Assembly: GCF_000013205.1 (NCBI RefSeq)
Contig: NC_007775.1
Span: 806,001-870,000 of the forward strand
Length of the DNA stretch: 64,000 nucleotides
From: Synechococcus sp. JA-3-3Ab
Lineage (GTDB): Bacteria > Cyanobacteriota > Cyanobacteriia > Thermostichales > Thermostichaceae
Direction of reading: 5' to 3'
Of the stretch, positions 11,918-19,881 are shown one piece after another. The notes under the pieces were generated by a model that was given only the letters and a program-made list of their open reading frames with translations, had not been told where the DNA came from and did no database searches. How positions within the stretch are numbered: position 1 is the stretch's first letter; every line of letters starts with the position of its first letter. Position numbers and translations under genes: made by a program.

Positions 11918-12193
11918 CTAAGTTCCGCGGATTTCTCGATATCTTCTGGCGCGTTCTTCGGCGGGATCAGGGGCTTGCGCCTTGGCAACGGCCTCTTGCA
12001 GTTGTGCCATCACTGCTTCTGGGGGGTCGGCAGAGCGGACGACGTAGAACATCAAGTTAATGGCTTCAGCGGCCGTCAGCTTAAGGTTCTCTTTTCCTTT
12101 TGGCACCAGCGCGATCTTGCCGTCTGTTGTCGTAATCGCCGTATGGGATCCTTTGGCAAGAATCTCCCCAGCTTTTTCCAGAGTGACAAGCAT
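11918..12193 (-). CDS. Small hypothetical protein next to IS607 right end
   Basis: From the ATG at 12193 the product has 91 residues, beginning MLVTLEKAGEIL. It has no family I recognise; the C-terminal third is charged and helical (AQAPDPAEERARRYREIRGT). The frame is also open from a GTG at 12223 inside the IS607 end, which would add ten residues of IS origin. The IS therefore separates this gene from its ancestral upstream DNA. Whether it is still expressed, or uses an IS-borne start, cannot be told from sequence. Confidence 0.5.
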   Translation of the reverse strand: MLVTLEKAGEILAKGSHTAITTTDGKIALVPKGKENLKLTAAEAINLMFYVVRSADPPEAVMAQLQEAVAKAQAPDPAEERARRYREIRGT

Positions 12194-12225
12194 ATCCGTG
12201 CCTGATACATTTACGCTGAACACTG

Positions 12226-13410
12226 CTAAGCATTATCGCTCAACGGTGCAGCGATAGCATCCTGCCCACTGCTGAACAGGATGGCGGTATCCTGCAAAGC
12301 TCTGAGCATAACACCCAGAGCGCCTTGCCAATCTCGTGGTAGCCTATGGTTGCACTTTGGGCATCTAAACACCTTTGCGCCACCCAACTTGGTGTGGATG
12401 TGCCCGCACTTGGTACAGGTTTTGCTGGTGTACGCTTCCGATACTTCCACGACAACCACGTTTTTCTTCTTGGCTTGAAACTTCAGGAACTGCTTGAACC
12501 GATAGTGCGCCCAGGTGAGCATCGCCCTTGCTGTCTTGCTACCAAACTTCCTCCCTGCCTTGGCAACCATCTGGGCTGACTCGAAAGTGGGGAGGAATAT
12601 CAATCGGTAGTTATCCGTTAGGAACGCCGCTACCTTGCGATGGCACTCGTCCACCAAGTTCCTGATTCTCTCCCGCAGACGAAACGCCGCTTGCCGCATT
12701 CGCCTACGCTTGGGTCTCGGTGCTTTACTCAGCCTAGATTGCAGATCGTCTAGGTGGTAGCACAGCCGAACGATCCTGCCAAAGTCTCCCTTGGCGATAT
12801 CTACAAAGCCCGCCCCATCAAACCCTGTAAGGAAGCTTCTTACTCCAGGATCAAGTGCGATCACCCCCTTTGCTAACGAACACTGCTCGTTCACGGGCTC
12901 AGGAAAGATGGCATACCATCTGTCTTTCACCCGCATTAGCTCAGTTCCACGTGCCCATTCTCTGGGCATCTCCTCGGATGCGCGGAACGCCAAACCTCGG
13001 GTGAGTTTCGGATACCACGTCCCATTGCGAAAGTTGCCGGCGTTGAATTGCAGCGTATGCGACCTGTCCCGCACACTGCGAAACCTCGCGTCTTTGCTTC
13101 GGCGAAACGCCAACCACGCCTCGACGACCGCGTTCTGCTTGATGTGGCAGGGGGCGTCCTTCACCCACCCGGGCAGGTCGGAGCGCAGGATGATGTCCCG
13201 CAGCTTTCTGGCCGTTTTTGGGGCACCATGCTGACGCTGATAGGCAATCGCTTGGTTGTAGCAGTACCGGCACGCCGCTTGCCACCGCTTCCAAACTTTA
13301 GCCAGCGCTGGCTCCGGATAAATCCGTATCTTTCTCGATTGCAGCCCGGTATTTTCTGAGTCCGTAGAGCCGACTGCTGAAGCAGTGCAGGATGGTGAGG
13401 ATATCCTCAA
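12226..13410 (-). CDS. tnpB: IS607-associated TnpB, RNA-guided nuclease family
   Basis: TnpB is the RuvC nuclease of IS200/IS605/IS607 elements and works with an omega RNA read from the 3' end of the gene and the IS right end. About 394 residues from the TTG at 13410, which has AGGA upstream; no ATG lies near the conserved N-terminus, so the start is uncertain. RuvC-like residues: Asp in IALDPG (near 187), Glu in LPTFES (near 277), Asp in LPRDWQG (near 360). A zinc ribbon has CTKC and CPKC (332-353). The 5' end overlaps tnpA in another frame, as usual for IS607. No disruption is seen. Confidence 0.85.
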   Translation of the reverse strand: MRISSPSCTASAVGSTDSENTGLQSRKIRIYPEPALAKVWKRWQAACRYCYNQAIAYQRQHGAPKTARKLRDIILRSDLPGWVKDAPCHIKQNAVVEAWLAFRRSKDARFRSVRDRSHTLQFNAGNFRNGTWYPKLTRGLAFRASEEMPREWARGTELMRVKDRWYAIFPEPVNEQCSLAKGVIALDPGVRSFLTGFDGAGFVDIAKGDFGRIVRLCYHLDDLQSRLSKAPRPKRRRMRQAAFRLRERIRNLVDECHRKVAAFLTDNYRLIFLPTFESAQMVAKAGRKFGSKTARAMLTWAHYRFKQFLKFQAKKKNVVVVEVSEAYTSKTCTKCGHIHTKLGGAKVFRCPKCNHRLPRDWQGALGVMLRALQDTAILFSSGQDAIAAPLSDNA

Positions 13411-13891
13411 CCAGTTCCTGTTGGGGAGAAAGGTGATCGTCATCGAGAACCAAGATTTCGCACCCGTATTGACAGCAGTACCACTCAACGAACTCAAATC
13501 CAAACCGGCAGAGTCGATCCCGGTGAGCGACCACAATTGTTCCGACATCTCCTGCACGGACTCGTTCCAATAAGGCAAGGAACTTTGGTCTTTTGAAGTC
13601 GAGACCGCCGCCAATCTCTCCGACCACCTCGGCTCCAGGATATAGGTTAACCAGTCTTGCAATCTGTCTCTCCAAGTCTGGTTTCTGCCCTCGACTGCTG
13701 ACTCGGGCGTACAAAACGACTCGTTTGGCTTTCTTTGGCGTTCTGATGTAGCTGTCGAGGTCATACCTTCTCGCCCTACCGGATGGTGTACGTACTGCAT
13801 GGATCCAGCCCTTCTGTTCCCATCGCCTCAAGGTGTGGAGACACACCCCAAAATAATCCGCCGCTTCTCTCGGTTTTACATACCTAGCCAT
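13298..13891 (-). CDS. tnpA: IS607 serine recombinase TnpA
   Basis: 197 residues. An N-terminal MerR-like helix-turn-helix (about 1-50, VKPREAADYFGV) is fused to a resolvase catalytic domain with YARVSSRGQ (catalytic Ser near 65). This order, DNA-binding domain first, is diagnostic of IS607 recombinases. It catalyses excision and insertion through a circular intermediate. The gene overlaps the start of tnpB by about 110 bp. The inverted repeat upstream (13901-13936) may be its binding site. Confidence 0.92.
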   Translation of the reverse strand: MARYVKPREAADYFGVCLHTLRRWEQKGWIHAVRTPSGRARRYDLDSYIRTPKKAKRVVLYARVSSRGQKPDLERQIARLVNLYPGAEVVGEIGGGLDFKRPKFLALLERVRAGDVGTIVVAHRDRLCRFGFEFVEWYCCQYGCEILVLDDDHLSPQQELVEDILTILHCFSSRLYGLRKYRAAIEKDTDLSGASAG

Positions 13892-13900
13892 ACCAAGCAG

Positions 13901-13936
13901 CTATACTGAACATACTGTACATTATTTTCAGTATAG
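13901..13936. promoter_or_regulatory. Inverted repeat at IS607 left end
   Basis: CTATACTGAA (13901-13910) and TTCAGTATAG (13927-13936) form a perfect 10-bp inverted repeat separated by 16 bp, directly upstream of tnpA. Further TATACTG-like copies lie beside it. This arrangement suits a recombinase binding site, a tnpA operator, or both. A single half (TATGTTCAGTA) recurs at 61514-61524 in the deletion derivative. Confidence 0.55.
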
Positions 13937-14042
13937 TCCAGTATATCATTGACTAGAGTCATGCTCACCTCAGCAGGAAACCTATCATCCTATCGGATGT
14001 CTTGTGCGAGCAAAGCCGGAGGGATTTAAGCAGTTTGGCGGA

Positions 14043-15236
14043 TTATAAGAGATGCCCTCGCGCTTCCAGCCAAGCGTACAGGTAGGGAAATAGCTTTTGG
14101 TTGGCTGCCGGAAAGGGAAATTGCGACAGCTCCGCCGGCTCGACCCAGCGCACTTCGCTGCATTGCAGGGCTTGAGCTTCTCCGCGCAAATAGCGGCAGA
14201 TAAAAGCAATAAGGGTGATGGTGAAATGGGTGTAGGCATGTTCGATGGTGGCCAGCGGAGCCACCACCTCAATGTCGATGCCGATTTCTTCTTTCACCTC
14301 CCGCACCACACACTCCGCAGGGGTTTCTCCCGGCTCGATTTTGCCGCCGGGGAACTCCCACAGGCCGCTGAGCATGGAGCTTTCCAGCCGCCGATCGATG
14401 AGGATCTCTTTCCCTCGCAAAACGATGGCCACCGCGATCTGTTTGTGAGGGCGCGAGGGACGGTGCTCAGACATAGGCAGGTGTTGCTGTTGACCTCGAT
14501 TGTAGGCAGCGCAATCGGCCTGCCAAGGACATTGGCCACAGCGAGGCTGCCGGGGCCGGCAGATGGTCGCGCCCAAGTCCATCAGGGCCTGGTTAAAGGT
14601 GCGCGGCTGCTCGGGATCCAGCAACTGCTGCGAAAGCCGCCACAACAGGGGCAGACAACGGGCCGGCGGCTGGGGCAAAGCCACCAGGCGGGCCAACACC
14701 CGCTTGACGTTGCCCTCCAAAATCGGCAGGGGCAGGTCAAAGGCGGCGCTGAGAATGCCGCCAGCGGTGGTGCGCCCGATCCCCGGCAGCGCCAGCACCT
14801 GCTCCAGATTCCTGGGAAACTGGCCCCCGTGTTCCTGCATCAGGATTTGAGCAGCTCTGTGCAGATTCAGCGCCCGCCGGTAGTAGCCCAGCCCTTCCCA
14901 CAGTTTCAGCACTTGTTGCTGCGGAGCCGTCGCCAACTCTGGGATCCCGGGCAGAGCCTCCATCCAGCGCTGAAAGTAGGGGATCACGGTTGCCACCTGG
15001 GTCTGTTGCAGCATCACCTCCGCCACCCAAATGGCATAGGGATCCCGCGTGCGTCGCCAGGGCAGATCTCGACCCTGCTGGCAGTACCAACGCTGCAAGG
15101 ACTGCCGCAGGCGCTGCAAAACTGCGCTGCTCCAACCTAGCGACTGCTCGCCAGCAACCGCAACCTCGGACTCTCTTCCAGTCCGTCGAGAAGGAACCTG
15201 GGATCTCAAGCCGCGTAAGCGAAGTGCAACGCCCAC
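14043..15236 (-). CDS. mutY: A/G-specific adenine glycosylase MutY
   Basis: Removes adenine mispaired with 8-oxoguanine. Domains in order: HhH-GPD glycosylase with catalytic Glu in EVMLQQTQV, the hairpin LPGIGRTTAG, catalytic Asp in ALMDLGA, a 4Fe-4S cluster with C-X6-C-X2-C-X5-C (CRPRQPRCGQCPWQADC), then a C-terminal MutT-like domain with a Nudix box (GKIEPGETPAEC... REVKEEIG). The GTG at 15236 overlaps the preceding small gene by 31 bp; alternative TTG starts near the first catalytic helix are plausible, for example one preceded by GGAG about 120 bp downstream. The function is not in doubt. Confidence 0.93.
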   Translation of the reverse strand: MGVALRLRGLRSQVPSRRTGRESEVAVAGEQSLGWSSAVLQRLRQSLQRWYCQQGRDLPWRRTRDPYAIWVAEVMLQQTQVATVIPYFQRWMEALPGIPELATAPQQQVLKLWEGLGYYRRALNLHRAAQILMQEHGGQFPRNLEQVLALPGIGRTTAGGILSAAFDLPLPILEGNVKRVLARLVALPQPPARCLPLLWRLSQQLLDPEQPRTFNQALMDLGATICRPRQPRCGQCPWQADCAAYNRGQQQHLPMSEHRPSRPHKQIAVAIVLRGKEILIDRRLESSMLSGLWEFPGGKIEPGETPAECVVREVKEEIGIDIEVVAPLATIEHAYTHFTITLIAFICRYLRGEAQALQCSEVRWVEPAELSQFPFPAANQKLFPYLYAWLEARGHLL

Positions 15237-15343
15237 CAGATCAGGGCCGAGACCACCCCCGCCACAATGCTGGCCGAGATCAGAACCACAATTGGGCTAT
15301 CCGCCCCCTTGAACCTCATAATGCCGCGGTTGTAGTCAGCCAT
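15206..15343 (-). CDS. 45-residue single-helix membrane protein
   Basis: A tiny gene with a strong ribosome site (GGGAGG, seven bases before ATG). The product starts MADYNRGIMRFKGADSP and ends in one membrane helix (residues about 18-41) that is rich in small residues. The polar conserved-looking N-terminus and single helix resemble cyanobacterial thylakoid mini-subunits, but I cannot match it to a named Psb, Psa, Pet or Ndh protein. It overlaps the annotated start of mutY by 31 bp and is likely its upstream operon partner. Confidence 0.6.
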   Translation of the reverse strand: MADYNRGIMRFKGADSPIVVLISASIVAGVVSALIWWALHFAYAA

Positions 15344-15704
15344 TGTTGCCTCCCACCAGCTTCGGCTTTGGGGTGTCGAGGATCTCACTTGGGATACGTG
15401 TCGCGATGGGGAAACTCCGTTATCGACCAACCCCCTCATCTCTAGGATAGCCAATTTGGCCCGGATCCGAGCCGCCCCCCAAAGAGGGATCCCCGTCGGG
15501 CAAGCCCTACCGCCTCCGCTGGTCGCAAAAGTTAGAGCACAGGAGCCGCCCAGGCAGAGGCTTGGGCAGCCAACTTCCCTGCTATTTAGACAACCTGCCG
15601 ACGGCGGGGCCCTGCAAGAGACAGTCCACCCGGCCCAGCAGGTATAAAAGGTGCCCTCCCAGGGCTCCGCGCCGCCTAGGCGGCTGAGAAGTCGCCTCTC
15701 AGGT
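15344..15704. other. Intergenic stretch
   Basis: About 360 bp with no supported gene. A perfect 14-bp palindrome GCCGCCTAGGCGGC lies at 15671-15684, shortly after the CHRD gene stop, and could form a hairpin in its transcript, but no T-tract follows. The promoter of the 45-residue protein gene should lie near 15350-15450. Confidence 0.4.
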
Positions 15705-16094
15705 TTAGCGAGGGAAAACCACCTGGGCTCGCAACTCGCCGGCAGGATTGGCTTGCGTATGGATGTTGAGGTAGTAGGCCCCGGCCAAGAAGCTGGAGAC
15801 CTGCTCAACAGATAGGGTACGGGCGGTTTGGTTTAAAGTGACCACAGCACTGCCGCTGGCGGAGCTGGGCACCGCTACCGGCGGTACTTCGGCAGCAGGA
15901 GATAGGGTCAAGGTAGCCGTAGAGACTACAGCTCCCGGCGCAGGGGTCGCCGAGTTGCTGCTCCCGCAGCCGCTGAGAAACAAGTCAGCAGCTAGGCAGA
16001 CGCCCCAAAAAGTTTTGAAGACAAAACGAGGCCGCAAGGCCGAATCCAGCAAAAGCGTCAACAATATGGAAAAAGCTCCTCGGTCGGAGAACAA
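15705..16094 (-). CDS. CHRD-domain lipoprotein
   Basis: 129 residues from a TTG with GAGG five bases upstream; a second TTG about ten codons in also has a good ribosome site. A hydrophobic segment ends in the lipobox LFLSGC, so the mature protein is probably lipid-anchored outside the cytoplasm. The mature part is a CHRD domain: ATLTLSPAAEVPPV at the start and the family's closing motif HTQANPAGELRAQV. CHRD domains were first noted in chordin; their role in bacteria is unknown. Confidence 0.8.
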   Translation of the reverse strand: MFSDRGAFSILLTLLLDSALRPRFVFKTFWGVCLAADLFLSGCGSSNSATPAPGAVVSTATLTLSPAAEVPPVAVPSSASGSAVVTLNQTARTLSVEQVSSFLAGAYYLNIHTQANPAGELRAQVVFPR

Positions 16095-16408
16095 GCCACC
16101 TCAAGTACGGAGCAGGCCGAGCTTCGGATTCACCCTCGGAGAACAAGGTCGCGATTGCCTGAGGAGTTGCCCCTGTTTCTCCGCGATCTTCTTCTCGAGG
16201 GGCTTCCCAAGAGGTCGAAGCAGCCCGACTGCCGACTCAGGAGGGGTGGAGGGCCGGAGATGGCCAAGCTCCAAAGCTCTCCCTCGCCAAACTTTCCCAG
16301 GCCAGGTTCGCCGATCTGTGGGTTTAATTGAACCGGGCTCGCCGGCGCAAGTTCAGTAAAATTGTCGCGATATCGGTCATCAAGACCTTCGTTGGGGCAG
16401 TCGTTCTT
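16095..16408. other. Intergenic stretch between divergent genes
   Basis: About 310 bp separating the CHRD lipoprotein gene and the beta-lactamase-like gene, which are transcribed away from each other. It should hold both promoters. An upstream TTG at 16328 keeps the beta-lactamase frame open but adds residues without family similarity. Nothing else is recognised. Confidence 0.35.
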
Positions 16409-17629
16409 ATGGCGAGGACAGGGGAGGGGAAAGGCAGCAGCTTAGCTCGAGAAAGGTCTCGGGATCCGGTGCGTCGTCAGCGCCGCTTCACTCAGGCTGC
16501 CTCCCCTTCTCGCCACTTGCTGCCTGCTCCGGCTGCCGAGGGATCCCTCTTGGCTTCCCGCCCCCAACCGCTGCGCCTCTCTCGCCAAAGAGCCATTGCC
16601 CGGATGCGCCAACGAGCTGCCCAGCCTCGCCGCCTGAGGCGGTCTCCGGCCCTGTTGGAGGTGTTGCTGCGAGGCCTGGGCCTCAGCCTGATGTTGGGCC
16701 TGACGATGGCTGGCCTATCGCAACTGCTGCAATCGACCACTCCTGCCCGGCCAGAACAGGATGCGATGCAGGAGCTCCCCTCCACCTTGCCCACAGACCT
16801 GTTAAGAGGACAGGAAATCCCCGCTTTGCAGGAGCGCTTGGCTGCTCTGGCCGATCAGCCGGGCCTGACAGCAGGAGCCCTGTTCTGGGAGGTGGAAAGC
16901 GGCGCCTTTGCCGGGGTGAGGCCGGATCAGGTTTTTCCTGCCGCCAGCGTCATCAAGATCCCGATTCTCCTGGCTTTTTTGCAGGCAGTGGAAACGGGTC
17001 AGGTGCGGCTGGACGAGAGGCTGACTTTGAGAGAAGACCTCAGGGGCGGGGGAGCTGGCGTATTGCAGACCCGTCCCCTCGGATCCCGGGTCTCTGCTCT
17101 GGAGGCAGCTACCCTCATGAGCACCATCAGCGACAACTTCGCCGCCAACCTCATCATCGATCGCCTCGGCGGTCGGGAAGCCCTCAACCAAAAGTTTCGC
17201 CAGTGGGGGCTGCAGCACACGCAAATTTCCTGGTGGCTGCCGGATTTGGAGGGCACCAACACCAGCAGCCCGCGCGACATGGTCTGGCTGCTCAGCCAGG
17301 TGGAGCAGGGGCGAATGCTCAGCCGCCGCAGCCGCGACCGCTTTTTGGACATCCTCTGGCGCACGCAGCGGCCCTCCTATTTTCGCCCCAACTTGGGCCA
17401 AGAGGTGCGCATTGCCCACAAGACAGGAACTCTCAGGTCGGTGGTGGGAGATGCCGGCATACTCGATTTGCCCAACGGGCGACGCTACGTGGCAGCAGTG
17501 TGGGTAAAGCGGGAAACTCCCAACGATCCCAAAGCCGAAGAGCTAATCGCCAAACTCTCCCAGGCTGCCTATGAGTTTTGGTCTGCCGAAGGCGAGCCCA
17601 CCGCTTCGGCTGCTGCCGATAGCCCGTAG
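16409..17629 (+). CDS. Class A beta-lactamase-like serine hydrolase
   Basis: About 406 residues. The basic N-terminal third (RRQRRF, RMRQRAAQPRRLRR) leads to one membrane helix (near residues 90-110), so the hydrolase domain is probably anchored and periplasmic. Active-site motifs are in order: SVIK (Ser 180, Lys 183), SDN (241-243), an omega-loop glutamate in DLEGTN, and HKTGTL (Lys 338). These are all the class A elements, but cyanobacterial homologues of this length may act on cell-wall peptides instead of drugs. A resistance role should not be assumed. Confidence 0.85.
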   Translation: MARTGEGKGSSLARERSRDPVRRQRRFTQAASPSRHLLPAPAAEGSLLASRPQPLRLSRQRAIARMRQRAAQPRRLRRSPALLEVLLRGLGLSLMLGLTMAGLSQLLQSTTPARPEQDAMQELPSTLPTDLLRGQEIPALQERLAALADQPGLTAGALFWEVESGAFAGVRPDQVFPAASVIKIPILLAFLQAVETGQVRLDERLTLREDLRGGGAGVLQTRPLGSRVSALEAATLMSTISDNFAANLIIDRLGGREALNQKFRQWGLQHTQISWWLPDLEGTNTSSPRDMVWLLSQVEQGRMLSRRSRDRFLDILWRTQRPSYFRPNLGQEVRIAHKTGTLRSVVGDAGILDLPNGRRYVAAVWVKRETPNDPKAEELIAKLSQAAYEFWSAEGEPTASAAADSP

Positions 17630-17731
17630 CCCTAGGGGATCGCCCATCCCGGCAGAGCAGCAGCGTCAAAATTAAAAAGTTGGATCTTAAAAAGTTGGAT
17701 CAGCCAACATCCAAGCCAGAACGGTGAGGTT

Positions 17732-18013
17732 ATGGCCGAGACTCTTCCCCCTTCCCAAGCTCCTCCAGCAGGGGATCCCCTTATCAAACTGGATCAATTT
17801 CTCAAGCTGACGGGAGTTGTGCCCACCGGCGGGCAGGCCAAGCAGCTCATCCAGGCGGGGCAGGTGCGGGTCAACGGCGAGGTGGAAACCCGGCGAGGGC
17901 GCAAGTTACGCCTGGGGGATGAGGTGGCAGTAGCGGGCCAAGTTTGGCAGGTGGGCTGGGATGGGAAGAGGATCCAGAGCTCTGCCACAGGGGGAGGTCG
18001 GGTCTGCCTCTAG
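17732..18013 (+). CDS. S4-domain RNA-binding protein
   Basis: 93 residues that are almost entirely one S4 domain: KLDQFLKLTGVVPTGGQAKQLIQAGQVRVNG, followed by ETRRGRKLRLGDEV. This is the small stand-alone YbcJ/YaaA type. S4 domains bind structured RNA, usually rRNA. It lies about 100 bp after the beta-lactamase-like gene on the same strand. The RNA target is unknown. Confidence 0.85.
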   Translation: MAETLPPSQAPPAGDPLIKLDQFLKLTGVVPTGGQAKQLIQAGQVRVNGEVETRRGRKLRLGDEVAVAGQVWQVGWDGKRIQSSATGGGRVCL

Positions 18014-18059
18014 TCAGTCAGGGTTTTGCTGAGAAAAACTGTTCGCGTCAGCGGGACGG

Positions 18060-18290
18060 CGTCCTTACGTTTCAGGGATGCTCAAGAACCACAAGTTGGT
18101 AGGCAGCATTGCTGACTGTGGGTTCTATGAGTTTCGGCGACAGCTAGAGTACAAGTGCAAGCTCTAGAGCTGTCAGTTGGTTGTGGTGAACAGGTTCTTC
18201 CCTTCCAGCCAACTGTGTTCAAGGCCTACGGCCCGCTGCCGCGAACGACGGGAAGTTACGCCTGTGAAGACTCCTCTGCCCCCCTACATC
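18060..18290 (+). pseudogene. tnpB relic (IS200/IS605 type)
   Basis: Reading from 18078 gives MLKNHKLVGSIADCGFYEF then RRQLEYKCKL, a clear match in style to the RuvC-II and following helix of IS200/IS605-type TnpB. A TAG at 18165-18167 breaks the frame, after which SCQLVVVNRFFPSSQLCS resumes the family pattern leading to the zinc ribbon, which is degraded. No start, no 5' two thirds and no recombinase remain. Confidence 0.7.
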
Positions 18291-18307
18291 CCCCCGTATA
18301 CGGGGGG
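18290..18307. repeat. 18-bp perfect palindrome CCCCCCGTATACGGGGGG
   Basis: The palindrome is flanked by further C-runs on the left and by GGGGGGG then TTGGG on the right, so larger hairpins or a G-rich quadruplex are possible. It sits at the end of the tnpB relic, in the roughly 500 bp between the S4 gene and the DUF2232 gene. The remaining 18310-18514 contains no recognised gene, only a pyrimidine-rich run before the DUF2232 start. Confidence 0.6.
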
Positions 18308-18514
18308 ACTAAGGGGGGGTTGGGCAACCAACGAGGTATGGGTCGTGGAAGTAGAAAGGAAGCAACGACGCTGGACAAAAGTTCGTTTTTGTTTAGCGTT
18401 GTGTAAGTCTTGCGGAGCGGCAAGGTCAAGTAGCCGAGCCCTTGCTCCCCAACTGCAACCAACTCCACAACCGCTGACCTAAGCTGGGAACAGTTTTCTT
18501 TTCTTTTTCTCGCT

Positions 18515-19198
18515 GTGCCTGCGTCCCCTCAGCCTCCTGTGCAGCAGGATTTTCCTCCCTTGCCCCCGCCACCTCCCCGCTCTCCGGCTCTAAGGGTGGT
18601 GGAGACAGCTTTCTTAGCCAGCACTGCTGCTTTGATCTGGATCTTGAGCTACACGCCGCTGGCCCCGTTTATGCGTCTGTTTTTCCCCATTCCGGTGGCG
18701 CTGGCGGTGATGCGCTGGGATCCCCGCACCGGGGCGATGGCGCTGGCGGTCTCTGCTCTGTTGCTGACGGTGCTGATGGGGCCCACGCGCAGCATTCTCT
18801 ACGTCATTCCCTACGGCCTGCTGGGCTACTGGTGTGCCCGCCTATGGCGGCGGCGCCTTTCCTGGTATGTCTCGGTGGCCAGCGGCGCTGCCCTCAGCGC
18901 TTTCGGCCTCGTTTTCCAGTTGCTGCTCTCCTCGCTGTTGGTGGGGGAAAACCTCTGGACTTACGTCACCATCCAACTCACCGGCTTGACCAACTGGCTG
19001 CTGGATGTGTCTCTGGCCAGGCTGGGCGTGTACTGGGTGGCAGAACCCTGGATGGTTCAGGTGGTGGTGGCAGGGTTTATCGCCTTTAACTCCCTGGTCT
19101 ACGTCTTCACGGTGCATTTGGTGGCAGCTCTGGTGATGGAGCATTTCCGCTGTCCGCTGCCGCCGCCGCCGAAGTGGGTGCAATTTTTGCTGGATTAG
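18515..19198 (+). CDS. DUF2232 family membrane protein
   Basis: 227 residues from a GTG. A proline-rich N-terminus (LPPPPPRSPALR) is followed by six or so hydrophobic segments (WILSYTPLAPF, ALAVSALLLTVLMGP, VIPYGLLGYW and others). The pattern fits DUF2232 proteins, which resemble S-components of ECF transporters, but no substrate can be named. The short hydrophilic tail PPPPKWVQFLLD is probably cytosolic. It is followed 80 bp later by a conserved hypothetical gene. Confidence 0.7.
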   Translation: MPASPQPPVQQDFPPLPPPPPRSPALRVVETAFLASTAALIWILSYTPLAPFMRLFFPIPVALAVMRWDPRTGAMALAVSALLLTVLMGPTRSILYVIPYGLLGYWCARLWRRRLSWYVSVASGAALSAFGLVFQLLLSSLLVGENLWTYVTIQLTGLTNWLLDVSLARLGVYWVAEPWMVQVVVAGFIAFNSLVYVFTVHLVAALVMEHFRCPLPPPPKWVQFLLD

Positions 19199-19280
19199 CA
19201 GCCGCCTATACCTCTAAGGTGACTACCGCTATGGGATAAACTTGTAGACCCTACCCCCATAGCTTCTACCCCTGTTCCTG

Positions 19281-19838
19281 ATGAACCCACTGCCCCCTCC
19301 TGCCTACCCCTACCAGTTCCGCGCCCTGGGCTTGATCAAGGGATCCCTAAAATCGATCCCGCAGACTTATGCTCAGGCGACGCTGGTTGCCGCCGATGGC
19401 GTAGAGTATCCGGCCACCCCTGGCCGCGCGGAGCTGCTGCGCCCTTTCACCTATTGCATCGAGAGCGGCCACACCTACTGGTACTACGTGCAGCCGCAGC
19501 CGCGGTCGGGCGGCACTTTGGGCCTGAGCGTTATCCGCATCCTGGCCTTGCCGGAGGAGGAGCAAGATCCAGATCTGGACGAGCCCTTTCTGCCTGCCCC
19601 CGAGGATGTAGAGGAGGGCTTTAACATTCGCGGCATCGTCGAGCCCCACGACGGCTTCATCTGGGTGACGGTGCGGCGCAAGCCCCAGGGGAACAAGCAA
19701 TTCCCCCCCCTGCAGCTGCGTCTGGAAGGGTTCTTGCCGGGGGCCGTCGCCGGCGAGTTTTGGGATCTGTTGGCGGAGCGGGAGGGTCATAAGCTGCTGC
19801 TGGTGGATGGCAGCCGCCTCTTGACAGCGGTGGCCTAA
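19281..19838 (+). CDS. Conserved hypothetical protein, cyanobacterial type
   Basis: 185 residues, no signal peptide or membrane helix. The fold looks beta-rich (FRALGLIKGSLKSIPQTYAQATLVAADG, alternating hydrophobics throughout) with an acidic central loop EEEQDPDLDEPF. The opening segment resembles a group of cyanobacterial proteins of unknown function. It is located between the DUF2232 gene and the aminotransferase gene on the same strand with short gaps, so co-transcription is likely. Confidence 0.6.
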   Translation: MNPLPPPAYPYQFRALGLIKGSLKSIPQTYAQATLVAADGVEYPATPGRAELLRPFTYCIESGHTYWYYVQPQPRSGGTLGLSVIRILALPEEEQDPDLDEPFLPAPEDVEEGFNIRGIVEPHDGFIWVTVRRKPQGNKQFPPLQLRLEGFLPGAVAGEFWDLLAEREGHKLLLVDGSRLLTAVA

Positions 19839-19881
19839 CTGCCTAAAACTAACCCAACCTGCTACCCCAGATCCCCAACTG

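Larger units (their letters stand above)
12202..13936 (-). mobile_element. IS607-family insertion sequence with tnpA and tnpB
   Basis: A complete-looking element: serine recombinase (tnpA) followed by an overlapping tnpB, both on the minus strand. The right end is defined by a 24-bp identity (12202-12225) with the end of the deletion derivative at 61720-61743; the flanks diverge immediately after it. The left end is less certain and probably includes the inverted repeat at 13901-13936. IS607 elements have no terminal inverted repeats or target duplication, so exact edges need comparison with an empty site. Confidence 0.8.
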
